64,000 nucleotides of DNA from Thiomonas intermedia (GTDB taxonomy: Bacteria > Pseudomonadota > Gammaproteobacteria > Burkholderiales > Burkholderiaceae_C). The position numbers and the translations under genes were made by a program. The notes beneath the pieces are model-generated. The model saw only the letters and a list, made by a program, of their open reading frames with translations, did not search any database and was not told where the DNA came from. This document shows, piece by piece, positions 52,196 through 60,577 of the stretch (the first letter of the stretch is position 1; each line of letters begins with the position of its first letter). Where the stretch lies: positions 1,116,001 through 1,180,000 of the forward strand of contig NZ_CP020046.1 of the NCBI RefSeq assembly GCF_002028405.1, written 5' to 3'.

Positions 52196-53055
52196 TGCAA
52201 CGACGTCAATTCCTCTCCCTCGGCGCAGTCGCTGCCGCCACGGCCGTTACGGGCATGCCCGCTTTCGCGGCCGACAAGGCCCCGATCCGCATGACCTATG
52301 TGGCCGCCTGGCCGAGCAGCAACCTCACCACCCATATTGCCGCGAGCATCATCGAGAAAAAGCTGGGGCATGCCACGCATCTGACCTCCACCGATGCCGG
52401 CCCGATGTGGGCCTCGGTGGCCTCCGGCCGGTCCGACGCCATGCTGACGGCCTGGCTCCCCACCACGCATCAGGTGTACTGGGACAAATACAAGAAGGAC
52501 GTGGTCGATCTGGGCGCCGTGACCGATGGCACCTGGCTGGGCCTGGCCGTGCCGACCTATGTGCCGGTGAACACCATCGCCGAACTCGAAGCCCACCATG
52601 CCCAGTTCAAGAACCGCATCACCGGCATCGAAGCGGGTGCGGGCATCATGCTCAACACGCGCAAGGCCATCAAGGCCTACGACCTCAAGGACATGGAGCT
52701 GCTGACCAGTTCCACCGCCGCCATGGAGGCCCAGCTCAAGCGCGCGGTGGCCCGCAAGGACTGGATCGTGGTCACGGCCTGGAAGCCCCTGGGCATCTGG
52801 GCCCAGTTCCCGCTCAAGGCGCTCGACGATCCCCAGCACGTCTACGGCGTGAGCGGCCATATCGATGCCATCGTCAACCCCAAGCTGGAGAAGAGCGCGC
52901 CTCGCGTGGTGCAGTTCCTGCGCGACTTCAAGCTGCCGCTCGACGATATTCAGGCCATGATGGTCGAGCTCAACAGTGGCAAGAGCCTGCCCGACGTCAC
53001 CGCAAAATGGATCGCCGACCATCAGACCCAGGTCAACACCTGGACCCAGGCCTGA
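52195..53055 (+). CDS. Glycine betaine ABC transporter substrate-binding protein (second copy)
   Basis: 286 residues with a twin-arginine-like signal (QRRQFLSLGAVAAATAV). Paralogue of the first binding protein: YVAAWPSSNLTTHI, LTAWLPTTHQVYW, VTAWKPLGIWAQFPL. Trp residues for the quaternary-amine cage are kept; the loops differ, so the two copies may bind different osmolytes (for example glycine betaine and proline betaine or choline). Start overlaps the permease stop by one base. A terminator follows. Confidence 0.9.
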   Translation: MQRRQFLSLGAVAAATAVTGMPAFAADKAPIRMTYVAAWPSSNLTTHIAASIIEKKLGHATHLTSTDAGPMWASVASGRSDAMLTAWLPTTHQVYWDKYKKDVVDLGAVTDGTWLGLAVPTYVPVNTIAELEAHHAQFKNRITGIEAGAGIMLNTRKAIKAYDLKDMELLTSSTAAMEAQLKRAVARKDWIVVTAWKPLGIWAQFPLKALDDPQHVYGVSGHIDAIVNPKLEKSAPRVVQFLRDFKLPLDDIQAMMVELNSGKSLPDVTAKWIADHQTQVNTWTQA

Positions 53056-53092
53056 TCCTCTCCTCGATCCGTCACGATCGGTTCCAATGCAA

Positions 53093-53119
53093 ACCGCCGC
53101 GCCCTCGCGGCGGTTTTTT
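53093..53119 (+). terminator. Rho-independent terminator of the betaine operon
   Basis: ACCGCCGCG, loop CCCT, CGCGGCGGT and a T-run to 53119. Confidence 0.88.
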
Positions 53120-53133
53120 CGTGCTGCTCGCCC

Positions 53134-53853
53134 ATGCCCTCTCTCACGCCTCCGTCACGCCCGCAGACCGTCTGGCTGCTCGATCTCGACAACACCCTGC
53201 ACGATGCGTCCTGGCGCGTGTTTCCACTGATGAACGCGGAGATGACGGCCTTCATCGAACGGCATCTGGGCGTGGACCGCGAAGAGGCCAACCGCATCCG
53301 CGCCCGGTTCTGGCAGCGCTACGGCGCCACGCTGCTCGGGCTGATGCAGGAGCATGGTGTGAACGTCGCCCAGTTTCTGCGCGAAACCCATGACTTTCCC
53401 CATCTGTCGCGCATGCTGCGCTGCGACGGCAGCGAGCGCGCGGCCCTGGCCCGTCTGCCGGGCCGCAAGATCGTGCTCACCAACGCCCCGCGCGATTACG
53501 CCCGGCGCGTGCTGAAGGCTCTGAAGCTCTGGCCGCTGATCGATGGCCTGCTCGCCGTCGAAGATATGTGGATGTTCCGCAAACTGCGCCCCAAGCCTGA
53601 CGCGCGCATGCTGCGCCATGTCCTCTCACGTCAGCGGCTGCGCCCCGCGCAATGCGTGTTCGTCGAAGACACGCCCGGGCATCTGAAGGCCGCCCGCCGC
53701 ATCGGCCTGCGCGGCGCCTGGATGGTGCGCTACGCCAGGCGCGCCGCGCAACGCCGACGCGATCTGCCCATGGAGCGCACCGGCCTGCACGGCAGGCCCG
53801 ATTTCGTCGCCGCGCGCATCCGCAGCCTGAATGAGCTGGGGCGGCTGGTCTGA
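53134..53853 (+). CDS. HAD-superfamily pyrimidine 5'-nucleotidase-like phosphatase
   Basis: 239 residues. HAD motif I is LLDLDNTLHDAS (both Asp), motif II IVLTNAP, the Lys of motif III in KLRPKPD, and motif IV VFVEDTPGHLKAA. A helical cap of the SDT1/phosphoglycolate-like type lies between I and II. This family dephosphorylates pyrimidine or similar nucleotides. ATG only 80 bp after the betaine operon, past its terminator. Confidence 0.85.
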   Translation: MPSLTPPSRPQTVWLLDLDNTLHDASWRVFPLMNAEMTAFIERHLGVDREEANRIRARFWQRYGATLLGLMQEHGVNVAQFLRETHDFPHLSRMLRCDGSERAALARLPGRKIVLTNAPRDYARRVLKALKLWPLIDGLLAVEDMWMFRKLRPKPDARMLRHVLSRQRLRPAQCVFVEDTPGHLKAARRIGLRGAWMVRYARRAAQRRRDLPMERTGLHGRPDFVAARIRSLNELGRLV

Positions 53854-53948
53854 GACAGCGCCCAAGCGCTCAGGCAAATGCCGAGCCGCCCCGGATTTTC
53901 TCATTCCCATCGGGAGACGGGCTGGGCAAAGCGCGGGCCTGGGGGCGA

Positions 53949-54806
53949 TCAGCTCGCGTCCAGCGCGTCGCCCAGCTCCTTGGCGCGCTGGTCGGCCGCG
54001 TGCAGGGCACGCACGATCGTGGTCTGCATCTCGGCCGCATCGAACACGGCCAGCGCCGCTGCCGTCGTGCCGCCCTTGCTGGTCACATTGGCCCGCAGCG
54101 TCCCCAAGGACTCGCTGCTGCCCTGTGCCAACGCGGCCGCACCCGCCAAGGTGGCCAGGGCAAGCTCGCGCGCCTGATCTTCAGTCAGGCCGAGCTCGGC
54201 CCCGGCGCGGGTCATGGCTTCAGCCAGGTAGAACGCATAGGCCGGGCCAGACCCCGAGACGGCCGTGACGGCGTCGAGCAAGTCTTCACGCGCCACCCAA
54301 ACCCGCCGACCCGCAGGGGCCAGCAAGGCATCGGCCAGAGCGCGGTCGGCCTCGGTGGCCTGGGCGCTGGCAAACAGCCCTGTGATGCCCTGGCCGATCA
54401 ACGCCGGCGTGTTGGGCATGGTGCGCACCAGTCGCTGCGCTGCGGTCTGGCGCGCCAGCGCGCTGCACCGCACCCCGGCCATGATGCTGACGTGCAGCGC
54501 ATCGGCGAGATGGGGCCGGCATTCGGCTGCGGCCTGCGCGAATTGCTGCGGTTTCACGGCCCAGACCACGGCCTGCGCGTCATGCAGCTCGGCGGAGGGC
54601 GCCTCCAGCACGCGGACGCCGGGGAAGCGCTGCTGCAGACGCGCACGCTGCTCGGCAAAGGGCTCGACCACACGCAGGTTTGCGGGCGCCGCGCCCGAAG
54701 CCAGCAGTCCGCCCAAGAGGGCGCTGCTCATATTGCCCCCGCCAATGAAGGCGACGACGGGCAGGGAAGCGGAAGGTTCGGCCGGGAGAGTCTGAGTCGT
54801 GTTCAT
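53949..54806 (-). CDS. proC: Pyrroline-5-carboxylate reductase
   Basis: 285 residues: Rossmann N-terminus VVAFIGGGNMSSALLGGLL, the AVKPQQF segment, VRTMPNTPALIGQGITGL and the C-terminal signature VTAVSGSGPAYAFYLAEAM followed by LTEDQAR and SKGGTTAAAL. It reduces P5C to proline with NAD(P)H. The start is the ATG at 54806; further upstream in frame is repeat copy F. Its position close to a betaine transporter makes sense for osmotic adaptation but may be chance. Confidence 0.94.
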   Translation of the reverse strand: MNTTQTLPAEPSASLPVVAFIGGGNMSSALLGGLLASGAAPANLRVVEPFAEQRARLQQRFPGVRVLEAPSAELHDAQAVVWAVKPQQFAQAAAECRPHLADALHVSIMAGVRCSALARQTAAQRLVRTMPNTPALIGQGITGLFASAQATEADRALADALLAPAGRRVWVAREDLLDAVTAVSGSGPAYAFYLAEAMTRAGAELGLTEDQARELALATLAGAAALAQGSSESLGTLRANVTSKGGTTAAALAVFDAAEMQTTIVRALHAADQRAKELGDALDAS

Positions 54807-54836
54807 GCGCACATTGTCCCAGCTTGTCGGACAAGT

Positions 54837-54999
54837 CCCCATCCCCACCCCAACCCTCCCCACGAGTGGGGAGGGAGTGATCTCACCTCCCCCACCCCGC
54901 GGGGGAGGCCGGGAGGGAATGCCCACCCCAACCCTCCCCACGAGTGGAGAGGGAGTGATCTCACCTCCCCCACCCCGTGGGGGAGGCCGGGAGGGGGAT
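54837..54999 (+). repeat. Mosaic GC-rich repeat, copy F
   Basis: About 160 bp between the divergent proC and tsaB genes. Two units, each made of the CCCTCCCCACGAGTGGGGAG-type palindrome plus a CTCCCCCACCCCGTGGGGGAG hairpin, repeated with 75-bp spacing (54846, 54921). It has no terminal inverted repeat and no right-end block. It leaves little room for the proC and tsaB promoters. Confidence 0.8.
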
Positions 55000-55093
55000 G
55001 CTCGATCCGCACGCCATGCTTCCTCCCCCCGATGCACAGCCTGGAGCGATGCCCACAAGCCGATGCCCGCAATTCACCGATAATTCCGGCTCC

Positions 55094-55921
55094 ATGCGCG
55101 TCCTTGCCCTCGACACCAGCACCGAAGCCCTGAGCGTCGCGCTCAGCGTGGACGGCCACTGCCGCACCATCGATGAAGCCGGTGGCCCCCGCGCCTCGCA
55201 GCGCCTGCTGCCCTTGTGCGCCGAACTGCTGCAGGCCGCCGGGCTTCAGTTCTCCGATCTTCACCTGATCGGCATGGGCGCGGGACCGGGGGCCTTCACC
55301 GGCCTGCGCACCGCGGCCTCGGCCGCGCAGGGTCTGGCCTATGCCCTGGCCATTCCGGTGGCCCGGGTCGATACGCTCCAAGCCCAGGCAGAAACCGCCT
55401 TCGCCCTTCACGATGGCCTGGGCTCGGTACTGGCCGACCCGATGGAGGCCGAATCCGGCACTGTGGTTCTGGTGGCGAACGATGCCCGCATGGGCGAGTT
55501 GTACTGGGAGTTGTTCCGCGCGCAGCCAGCGGGTTGGCAGAGCCTGCACCCGCCGGCCGTGCAAAGGCCCGAACACGCGGTGCTGGCCTGGGCCGAAGTG
55601 CTGGCCGACCTCCCCGAACAGCTCGATTCCGGCGCACTCCCCAGGCTGTTGGCCTGTGGCAATGCCTGGAGCGAACACGCCAACGCTCTGTCAGCAGTCT
55701 TTGCCAGCCATGCCGGTGACAATCCTCGCCTGGCGGCACTGCGGCGGGCGATGCTGCGCGCGGTGGCGTGCACTCCGTCGGCCGCCGCGGTGGCCCGGCT
55801 GGCCCTGCAGCAGCATGCCGCAGGGCTGAGCGTGTCTGCAGCGCATGCGCAGCCCATCTATGTGCGAGACAAGGTGGCCCTGACCACGGCGGAGCGCGAA
55901 CTGGCACGCGCCGCCCCATGA
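55094..55921 (+). CDS. tsaB: tRNA N6-threonylcarbamoyladenosine synthesis partner TsaB
   Basis: 275 residues of the ASKHA fold: MRVLALDTSTEALSVAL, SQRLLPLC and the GMGAGPGAFTGLRTAASAAQGLAYAL signature. TsaB pairs with TsaD and TsaE for t6A37 of ANN-decoding tRNAs; it has no activity alone. The start is the ATG at 55094; upstream in frame is repeat sequence. rimI overlaps by four bases (ATGA), as in many proteobacteria. Confidence 0.93.
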   Translation: MRVLALDTSTEALSVALSVDGHCRTIDEAGGPRASQRLLPLCAELLQAAGLQFSDLHLIGMGAGPGAFTGLRTAASAAQGLAYALAIPVARVDTLQAQAETAFALHDGLGSVLADPMEAESGTVVLVANDARMGELYWELFRAQPAGWQSLHPPAVQRPEHAVLAWAEVLADLPEQLDSGALPRLLACGNAWSEHANALSAVFASHAGDNPRLAALRRAMLRAVACTPSAAAVARLALQQHAAGLSVSAAHAQPIYVRDKVALTTAERELARAAP

Positions 55922-56463
55922 ACGCCCGCCTGCGCCCAGACGACATGGCGACACCGGCCGGTCAACTTGCCTATGCCCTGCGGCCGATGACCGCAGCCGA
56001 TCTCGACGCCGTGGAGCGGATCGAGAACGCCATCTACGACTTCCCCTGGAGCCGGGGCAATTTCGCCGATTCACTGACCGCGCAGTACCACGCGCAAGTC
56101 CTCACCGATGCCGCCGATACGGTCTGCGGCTATTTCGTGGCGATGCCCGGTGTCGAGGAGATGCACCTGCTCAATATCTCGGTGGCCCCGCCGGTTCAGG
56201 GCCAGGGGTTGAGCCTGCTGATGCTTGATGCCGTGGCCCTGCTCAGCCGGGCCGACAGTGCGCTACTGCTGTGGCTGGAGGTGCGTCCGAGCAATGTCCA
56301 TGCGGTGCGCATCTACGAACGCTACGGCTTCTATCCCATCACACGCCGACGCGACTACTACCCCGCGGCCGATGCCCAGGGCCGCCCCTGCCGCGAAGAT
56401 GCTCTGGTGATGTCGGCGCAAGTGGGCGATCTCCTGGCGCGCCGTGGCCTGCGCCCAGCCTGA
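55918..56463 (+). CDS. rimI: Ribosomal protein S18-alanine N-acetyltransferase
   Basis: 181 residues, GNAT fold. LRPMTAADLDAVERIE, then the acetyl-CoA loop LNISVAPPVQGQGLSLLML (Q-x-x-G-x-G/A type) and the C-terminal LEVRPSNVHAVRIYERYGFYPI that is diagnostic of RimI. The enzyme acetylates the N-terminal Ala of S18. Overlaps tsaB by four bases and precedes the uracil-DNA glycosylase gene by 11 bp, so the three probably form one operon. Confidence 0.93.
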   Translation: MNARLRPDDMATPAGQLAYALRPMTAADLDAVERIENAIYDFPWSRGNFADSLTAQYHAQVLTDAADTVCGYFVAMPGVEEMHLLNISVAPPVQGQGLSLLMLDAVALLSRADSALLLWLEVRPSNVHAVRIYERYGFYPITRRRDYYPAADAQGRPCREDALVMSAQVGDLLARRGLRPA

Positions 56464-56474
56464 TCAGCCCCACC

Positions 56475-57359
56475 ATGACAGCCTCCAAAGACACCACCCC
56501 CCTCACGCCGCAGATGCTGAGCTGGATGCAGGCGCTCGGTCTGGGGCCGCTGTATGTGCGCCGGGATGCGCTGCAAACGCCCGCCGTCTCCGATAGCCCG
56601 GAGCCGTCGCCCTCCCTGGCTGCCGCCACGACATCGCCAGGAGCACAACCGGCTGATCTCCCCGGAGCCACGGAGCGCCACCCGCGCGCAGCCACCCGGG
56701 TCGACGCACCTGTCGCTTTGCCGAGCACCCCTCGGGATCAGGCAATCGCCCACATGAACTGGGCGGAGCTGGAAGCTGGCGCCCAGGCCTGCCGGGCCTG
56801 CAAACTCGGCAACAGTCGGCACCAGGCCGTGTTCGACGGCGGCTCCACCCAAGCCCGCTGGATGATCGTCGGCGAAGCCCCAGGTGCGGAAGAAGACCGG
56901 CAAGGCCAGCCCTTCGTCGGCGCTGCCGGCCAGTTGCTCGACGCCATGCTGCAGTCCATCGGACTCGACCGCCAGACCGACGATCCGCGGCGCGCGGTGT
57001 ACGTTGCCAATGTGCTCAAGTGTCGACCGCCAGGCAACCGCAACCCACAGCCGGAAGAGGTGGCCCAGTGCGTACCGTGGCTGCAGCGCCAGGTCGCCCT
57101 GCTGCGTCCGACACTCATTCTGGCCCTGGGGCGATTCGCCGCACACAGCCTATTGGGCAGTCAGGCCCCCATCAGCCAGCTTCGCGGCCAGGTCCATGCT
57201 TTCGGTGGCATTCCGGTCATCGTGAGCTATCACCCGGCCTACCTGCTGCGCAACCCGGCCGACAAGGCACGGGTCTGGCGGGATTTGTGTTTCGCCCGCG
57301 AGACTTTCGCAGAGAGGGACGCGATACCCGCCGCCGCTGCGGCAACCCACCCGAACTGA
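56475..57359 (+). CDS. Type-4 uracil-DNA glycosylase (4Fe-4S)
   Basis: 294 residues. After a linker-like N-terminal extension of about 110 residues the UDG domain begins with the Fe-S cysteines CRACKLG, the catalytic motif GEAPGAEEDRQGQPFVGAAGQLLD, the second pair CRPPGNRNPQPEEVAQC, and ends with SYHPAYLLRNP, whose HP is the DNA-intercalation motif. It removes uracil from DNA. The Ala/Pro/Ser-rich N-terminus is typical for betaproteobacterial members. Confidence 0.92.
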   Translation: MTASKDTTPLTPQMLSWMQALGLGPLYVRRDALQTPAVSDSPEPSPSLAAATTSPGAQPADLPGATERHPRAATRVDAPVALPSTPRDQAIAHMNWAELEAGAQACRACKLGNSRHQAVFDGGSTQARWMIVGEAPGAEEDRQGQPFVGAAGQLLDAMLQSIGLDRQTDDPRRAVYVANVLKCRPPGNRNPQPEEVAQCVPWLQRQVALLRPTLILALGRFAAHSLLGSQAPISQLRGQVHAFGGIPVIVSYHPAYLLRNPADKARVWRDLCFARETFAERDAIPAAAAATHPN

Positions 57360-57490
57360 GACTTTTTTCACGAATGGGGTGGCTGCGTGGCGCAGCATGG
57401 GGGTTGACCCTGAGCGCCGAATCCGCCGCAGTTCCGAACAATGTAAAACATGTCCCAAAGGGCGCAGAGCAGCGTTTTGCACCGCACGAC

Positions 57491-57507
57491 CATACAGGGG
57501 GTATGGC
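57491..57507. promoter_or_regulatory. Small inverted repeat upstream of the 99-residue membrane protein gene
   Basis: CCATAC-AGGGG-GTATGG, 6-bp arms, ending 30 bp before the ATG at 57537. It may be an operator or a structure in the 5' leader. Confidence 0.35.
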
Positions 57508-57536
57508 ACGCCTAGCCCACAAACCAGGAGAGAGAC

Positions 57537-57836
57537 ATGCAGATCGACACCGCTTTTTTCATCAATGCCGTGGGCATTGCCATCATGATTTACGGACTGG
57601 TCGATGTGCTGCTTCTACGCAGCAAGATTCCTGGCGGGCAGGTGGGCAAGGCCTGGAAGGCGCTGACCATCCTGATCGCGCTGTTCACCCTGGGCTACCT
57701 CGTCTCGCCCTTCTTCAGCAGCCTGCCGGAAGACTCCATCCGCATCATCGTGTCGCTGATCTTCCTGTTCGGTGCGGTGTACGTGATCCTGACCGTTCGT
57801 CTGCTGTACCGCATCATCGCGGAACTCTCGGCCTGA
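57537..57836 (+). CDS. Small three-helix membrane protein
   Basis: 99 residues with three hydrophobic segments (FFINAVGIAIMIYGLVDVLLL, LTILIALFTLGYLVSPFF, IIVSLIFLFGAVYVILTVRLLY). GGAGAGAGA upstream is a strong ribosome-binding site. It is not recognised as a named family; proteins of this size and topology are found next to signalling genes in related bacteria. It ends at a bidirectional terminator. Confidence 0.65.
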   Translation: MQIDTAFFINAVGIAIMIYGLVDVLLLRSKIPGGQVGKAWKALTILIALFTLGYLVSPFFSSLPEDSIRIIVSLIFLFGAVYVILTVRLLYRIIAELSA

Positions 57837-57859
57837 TCGCCACGGCCTTGGCGCCCACA

Positions 57860-57889
57860 AAAAAGCCCGGTGTGCGCACCGGGCTTTTT
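57860..57889. terminator. Bidirectional terminator
   Basis: AAAAAGCCCGGTG, loop TGCG, CACCGGGCTTTTT. It serves the membrane-protein gene on the plus strand and the cytochrome operon on the minus strand. Confidence 0.9.
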
Positions 57890-57939
57890 GCTGCATGCAT
57901 CGGTCGGCACCTTGCCGCCATGCACCGTGGTTCACGCCA

Positions 57940-58296
57940 TCAATGCATTTCGTCGCGGATGTACAGATCGCCCTTGAGGCTGGCGATGTAGGCAGCGATG
58001 TCCTGCAGATCCTGCGTGTTGTACTGCGCCACCATACCGCTCATGATGGCATTGTTGCGGCCATACAGCGGCGTCTGGTGCTTGGCCTGGTATTGCTGCA
58101 GGGCGTGGAACAGATAGCTCTGGTATTGACCCGCCAGCTTGGGGTAGTTGGGGGCGATGGGCTTGTCCATCCCGGCACCGTGGCAGGCAATACAGCCACC
58201 CTTGTTGACCAGATCTTCACCCTTCTTGATGTCGGCTGCGTGAGCAAACTGCGCCAGGGTCAGGCTGGCCACTGCCAGCAGAACGAATTTTTTCAT
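57940..58296 (-). CDS. Cytochrome c, class I, secreted (second gene of pair)
   Basis: 118 residues: signal peptide (VLLAVASLTLAQFAHA), haem motif CIACH close to the start of the mature domain (KGGCIACHG), and a distal Met (NAIMSGMV) as expected for the sixth ligand in a cytochrome c4/c5/cbb3-CcoP-like fold. It is a soluble periplasmic electron carrier. It lies 18 bp after the next cytochrome gene and is co-transcribed with it. Confidence 0.9.
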   Translation of the reverse strand: MKKFVLLAVASLTLAQFAHAADIKKGEDLVNKGGCIACHGAGMDKPIAPNYPKLAGQYQSYLFHALQQYQAKHQTPLYGRNNAIMSGMVAQYNTQDLQDIAAYIASLKGDLYIRDEMH

Positions 58297-58314
58297 CGGG
58301 GATCTCCGCGCTTG

Positions 58315-58650
58315 TTATTTGATCGGCTGGCCTTTAGGCACGGCGTAATAGGCCGCGATGTCGGCCATCTGCTGGTCGGTCAGCGACGCGGCGACGGCGC
58401 GCATGGTAGGAAAGCGGCGGTTGCCGTTCTTGTATTCCTTCAGCGCATCGACGATGTATTGCGCGCTCTGGCCGTTGATCATGGGCACGGCAAACATTTC
58501 GGGGAAGGAGGAGCGGTAGCCACCTCCCATGTTGTGGCAACCTTGGCAGGTGGCCACCAGCTTGGCGCCTACAGCGGCATTGCCAACCACGTCCTGCGCG
58601 TGGGCGGAGGCCGCAAGCATCAGGGAAGCGAGAAAGAGGACTTTTTTCAT
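58315..58650 (-). CDS. Cytochrome c, class I, secreted (first gene of pair)
   Basis: 111 residues from MKKVLFLASL; an ATG nine codons upstream (58677) is possible but less signal-like. Signal peptide to about SAHA, haem motif CQGCHNMGG, distal Met in RFPTMRAV, and the LTDQQMADIAAYYA end helix typical of cytochrome c4/c553-type domains. Together with the next gene it resembles a di-haem c4 split into two proteins. Probable electron donor to a terminal oxidase. Confidence 0.9.
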   Translation of the reverse strand: MKKVLFLASLMLAASAHAQDVVGNAAVGAKLVATCQGCHNMGGGYRSSFPEMFAVPMINGQSAQYIVDALKEYKNGNRRFPTMRAVAASLTDQQMADIAAYYAVPKGQPIK

Positions 58651-58960
58651 TGCAGGCGCGAGAGTCTTGAGAGCCATCAAACAAGCGCCCCATTATAGGG
58701 AGACACCACGCTTCATCGCGTCATTTTGTCGCAGTCAAGACTTAACGCGTTCCTGAATTGACAAAACGCAGACTCCATGTTTTTGAATCAAAATGTAACT
58801 TTACTGCGTTGGCCCACCGCATGTGGACGGCTGGCGCCCCGCTCCGCCGAGGGCCGCGGCAAGGGTAAAAAAGCGCAACAAAACGTGGCGACTCAGCAGA
58901 AACTAAGCCGCGGTCTGTCAGAATCTTCGCCGCAAAAATCAAAACGACACCACCACCCTC
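58651..58960. other. Divergent promoter region between cytochromes and uppP
   Basis: 310 bp without a gene. It serves both directions. TTGACA at 58758 lies in an AT-rich patch, but no good -10 at correct spacing is visible. The uppP side has no clear ribosome-binding site. Confidence 0.35.
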
Positions 58961-59782
58961 ATGCACCTCTACCTCCTGGCCATCGCCGCCCTTCAAGGCG
59001 TGACCGAACTGTTCCCCATCTCCAGCCTGGGTCACAGCATTCTCATTCCCGCGCTGTTTCATTGGCCCATCGACCGCACGGCGGACTGGTTCCTGCCTTT
59101 CATCGTGGTGCTCCATCTGGGCACGGCCACCGCGCTGCTGATCTATTTCTGGCGCGACTGGGCACGCCTGATCGGCGGCTGGCTGCGCGCGGGCGGCAAG
59201 GCCTCCAACGCCGATGCCCGGCTGCTCTGGCTGATTGTGGTCGGCACGATACCGGCAGGACTTCTGGGACTGCTGCTGTCGCACAAGATCAAGGCACTCT
59301 TCGGCGGTTTTGCCTTCGCCGCCATCGCATTGATGCTCAACGGACTGTTGCTGCTGGGCGGAGATGCGTTGAAGCAGCGGCGCGGCCTCATCGCCCTGCC
59401 CCGGCTCGGCTGGATGCGCGCCTTTCTGATCGGGCTGGCGCAGGCGCTGGCCTTGATCCCCGGATTCTCCCGCTCGGGAGCCACGCTGGTCGCCGGTCTG
59501 GGCCTGGGGCTGAGCTATGCCGATTCGGCCCGCTTCTCTTTTCTGCTTGCCACGCCCATCATCGCCGCAGCGGGTTTGCTGGAAGTGCCCAAGCTGCTGC
59601 ATGCGGGCGTCCCCCATGCGCTGCTGGGAACGATCGCGGCGGCCGGGCTTTTGGCGGGTGTTTTCGCCTGGCTGTCCACCTGGTTCCTGATGCGCTGGTT
59701 TTCCGACCACGAGATGAAGGCGCTACGGCCTTTCGGCATCTATTGTCTGCTGCTGGGTGCCGTGGCGCTACTTCTGGGGTGA
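58961..59782 (+). CDS. uppP: Undecaprenyl-diphosphate phosphatase
   Basis: 273 residues, integral membrane enzyme of the BacA/UppP family that recycles undecaprenyl diphosphate for peptidoglycan. The active-site blocks are ALQGVTELFPISSLGHS (usual form LQGLTEFLPVSSSGHL) and ALIPGFSRSGATLVAGL. The first motif has Leu where Ser is common. The last 15 bp overlap the convergent response-regulator gene. Confidence 0.92.
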   Translation: MHLYLLAIAALQGVTELFPISSLGHSILIPALFHWPIDRTADWFLPFIVVLHLGTATALLIYFWRDWARLIGGWLRAGGKASNADARLLWLIVVGTIPAGLLGLLLSHKIKALFGGFAFAAIALMLNGLLLLGGDALKQRRGLIALPRLGWMRAFLIGLAQALALIPGFSRSGATLVAGLGLGLSYADSARFSFLLATPIIAAAGLLEVPKLLHAGVPHALLGTIAAAGLLAGVFAWLSTWFLMRWFSDHEMKALRPFGIYCLLLGAVALLLG

Positions 59783-60577
59783 GGGTGGCGTGCGCATCAG
59801 GGCCTGAACGGCAGCCACCCGCCGTCGGCTGACGGGCAGGGTATCAGGCACACCGTGCAGATGCAGCGTCCAGGCGCCGCTGTCGGCATCGGCGCTTGCA
59901 GACTCTTGCTCCAGCGCGAGACCCTCCACGGCCGATGCCGGCCGCTCCAGGCTGCGGATGGCCTGGGCCGCGACCAGGGCGCTGCGGTGGATGCGAACGA
60001 AGTGCTCGGCGTAGCGCTGCTCCAGATCGACCAGCGAGGTATCGACGAGATAGTGCTGATGCAGGGTGCGCAGCGTGGTGTATTTGGTGTCGGCGCGGCA
60101 ATACAGAATGTCGGCAAGGGGCAGGCGCTTGAGGGCGCCGCGATCCTGCACGGTGAGATAGACGGTCTCCACCCCCGTCGGGGTTGACGCCACGGCGCCC
60201 TGGGCGCGCAGCCACAGGGTGGCCTTGCCCATGGCCAGTGCCAGGCGCTCACGGCGTACCGGCTTGGTGAGATAGTCCACGGCAGAAACACCGAACGCGT
60301 CGAGGGCGTGTTCCTCATGCGCCGTCACGAACACGATGGCCGGATGGTGAACGCCGGGATCGCCCGCCAGTCGCCTGGCCAGGTCCATGCCCGTCTGCCC
60401 CGGCATCTGGATGTCGAGCAGCAGCACGTCGACACGCAGTCTGCGCAGCAGCGCCCAGGCCTCGGCAGCGTCGGCCGCCTCGTCCACCACGGCCTGCGTG
60501 GTCTCGGGCAGTTCGGCGAGCAGACGCCGCAATCGACTGCGGGCCAGCGGTTCGTCGTCAACGATGAGCACGTTCAT
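59768..60577 (-). CDS. algR: LytTR-type response regulator (AlgR-like)
   Basis: 269 residues: receiver domain (NVLIVDDEPLARSRLRRLL; phospho-Asp in VLLLDIQMPGQTGMDLA; Lys in DYLTKPVRRERL) and a C-terminal LytTR DNA-binding domain (ILYCRADTKYTTLRTLHQHYLVDTSL, RIHRSALVAAQAI). The kinase gene precedes it with a four-base overlap. The argH / fimS / algR order is usual in betaproteobacteria and in Pseudomonas, where AlgR controls alginate and type IV pili. Confidence 0.9.
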   Translation of the reverse strand: MNVLIVDDEPLARSRLRRLLAELPETTQAVVDEAADAAEAWALLRRLRVDVLLLDIQMPGQTGMDLARRLAGDPGVHHPAIVFVTAHEEHALDAFGVSAVDYLTKPVRRERLALAMGKATLWLRAQGAVASTPTGVETVYLTVQDRGALKRLPLADILYCRADTKYTTLRTLHQHYLVDTSLVDLEQRYAEHFVRIHRSALVAAQAIRSLERPASAVEGLALEQESASADADSGAWTLHLHGVPDTLPVSRRRVAAVQALMRTPPSPQK

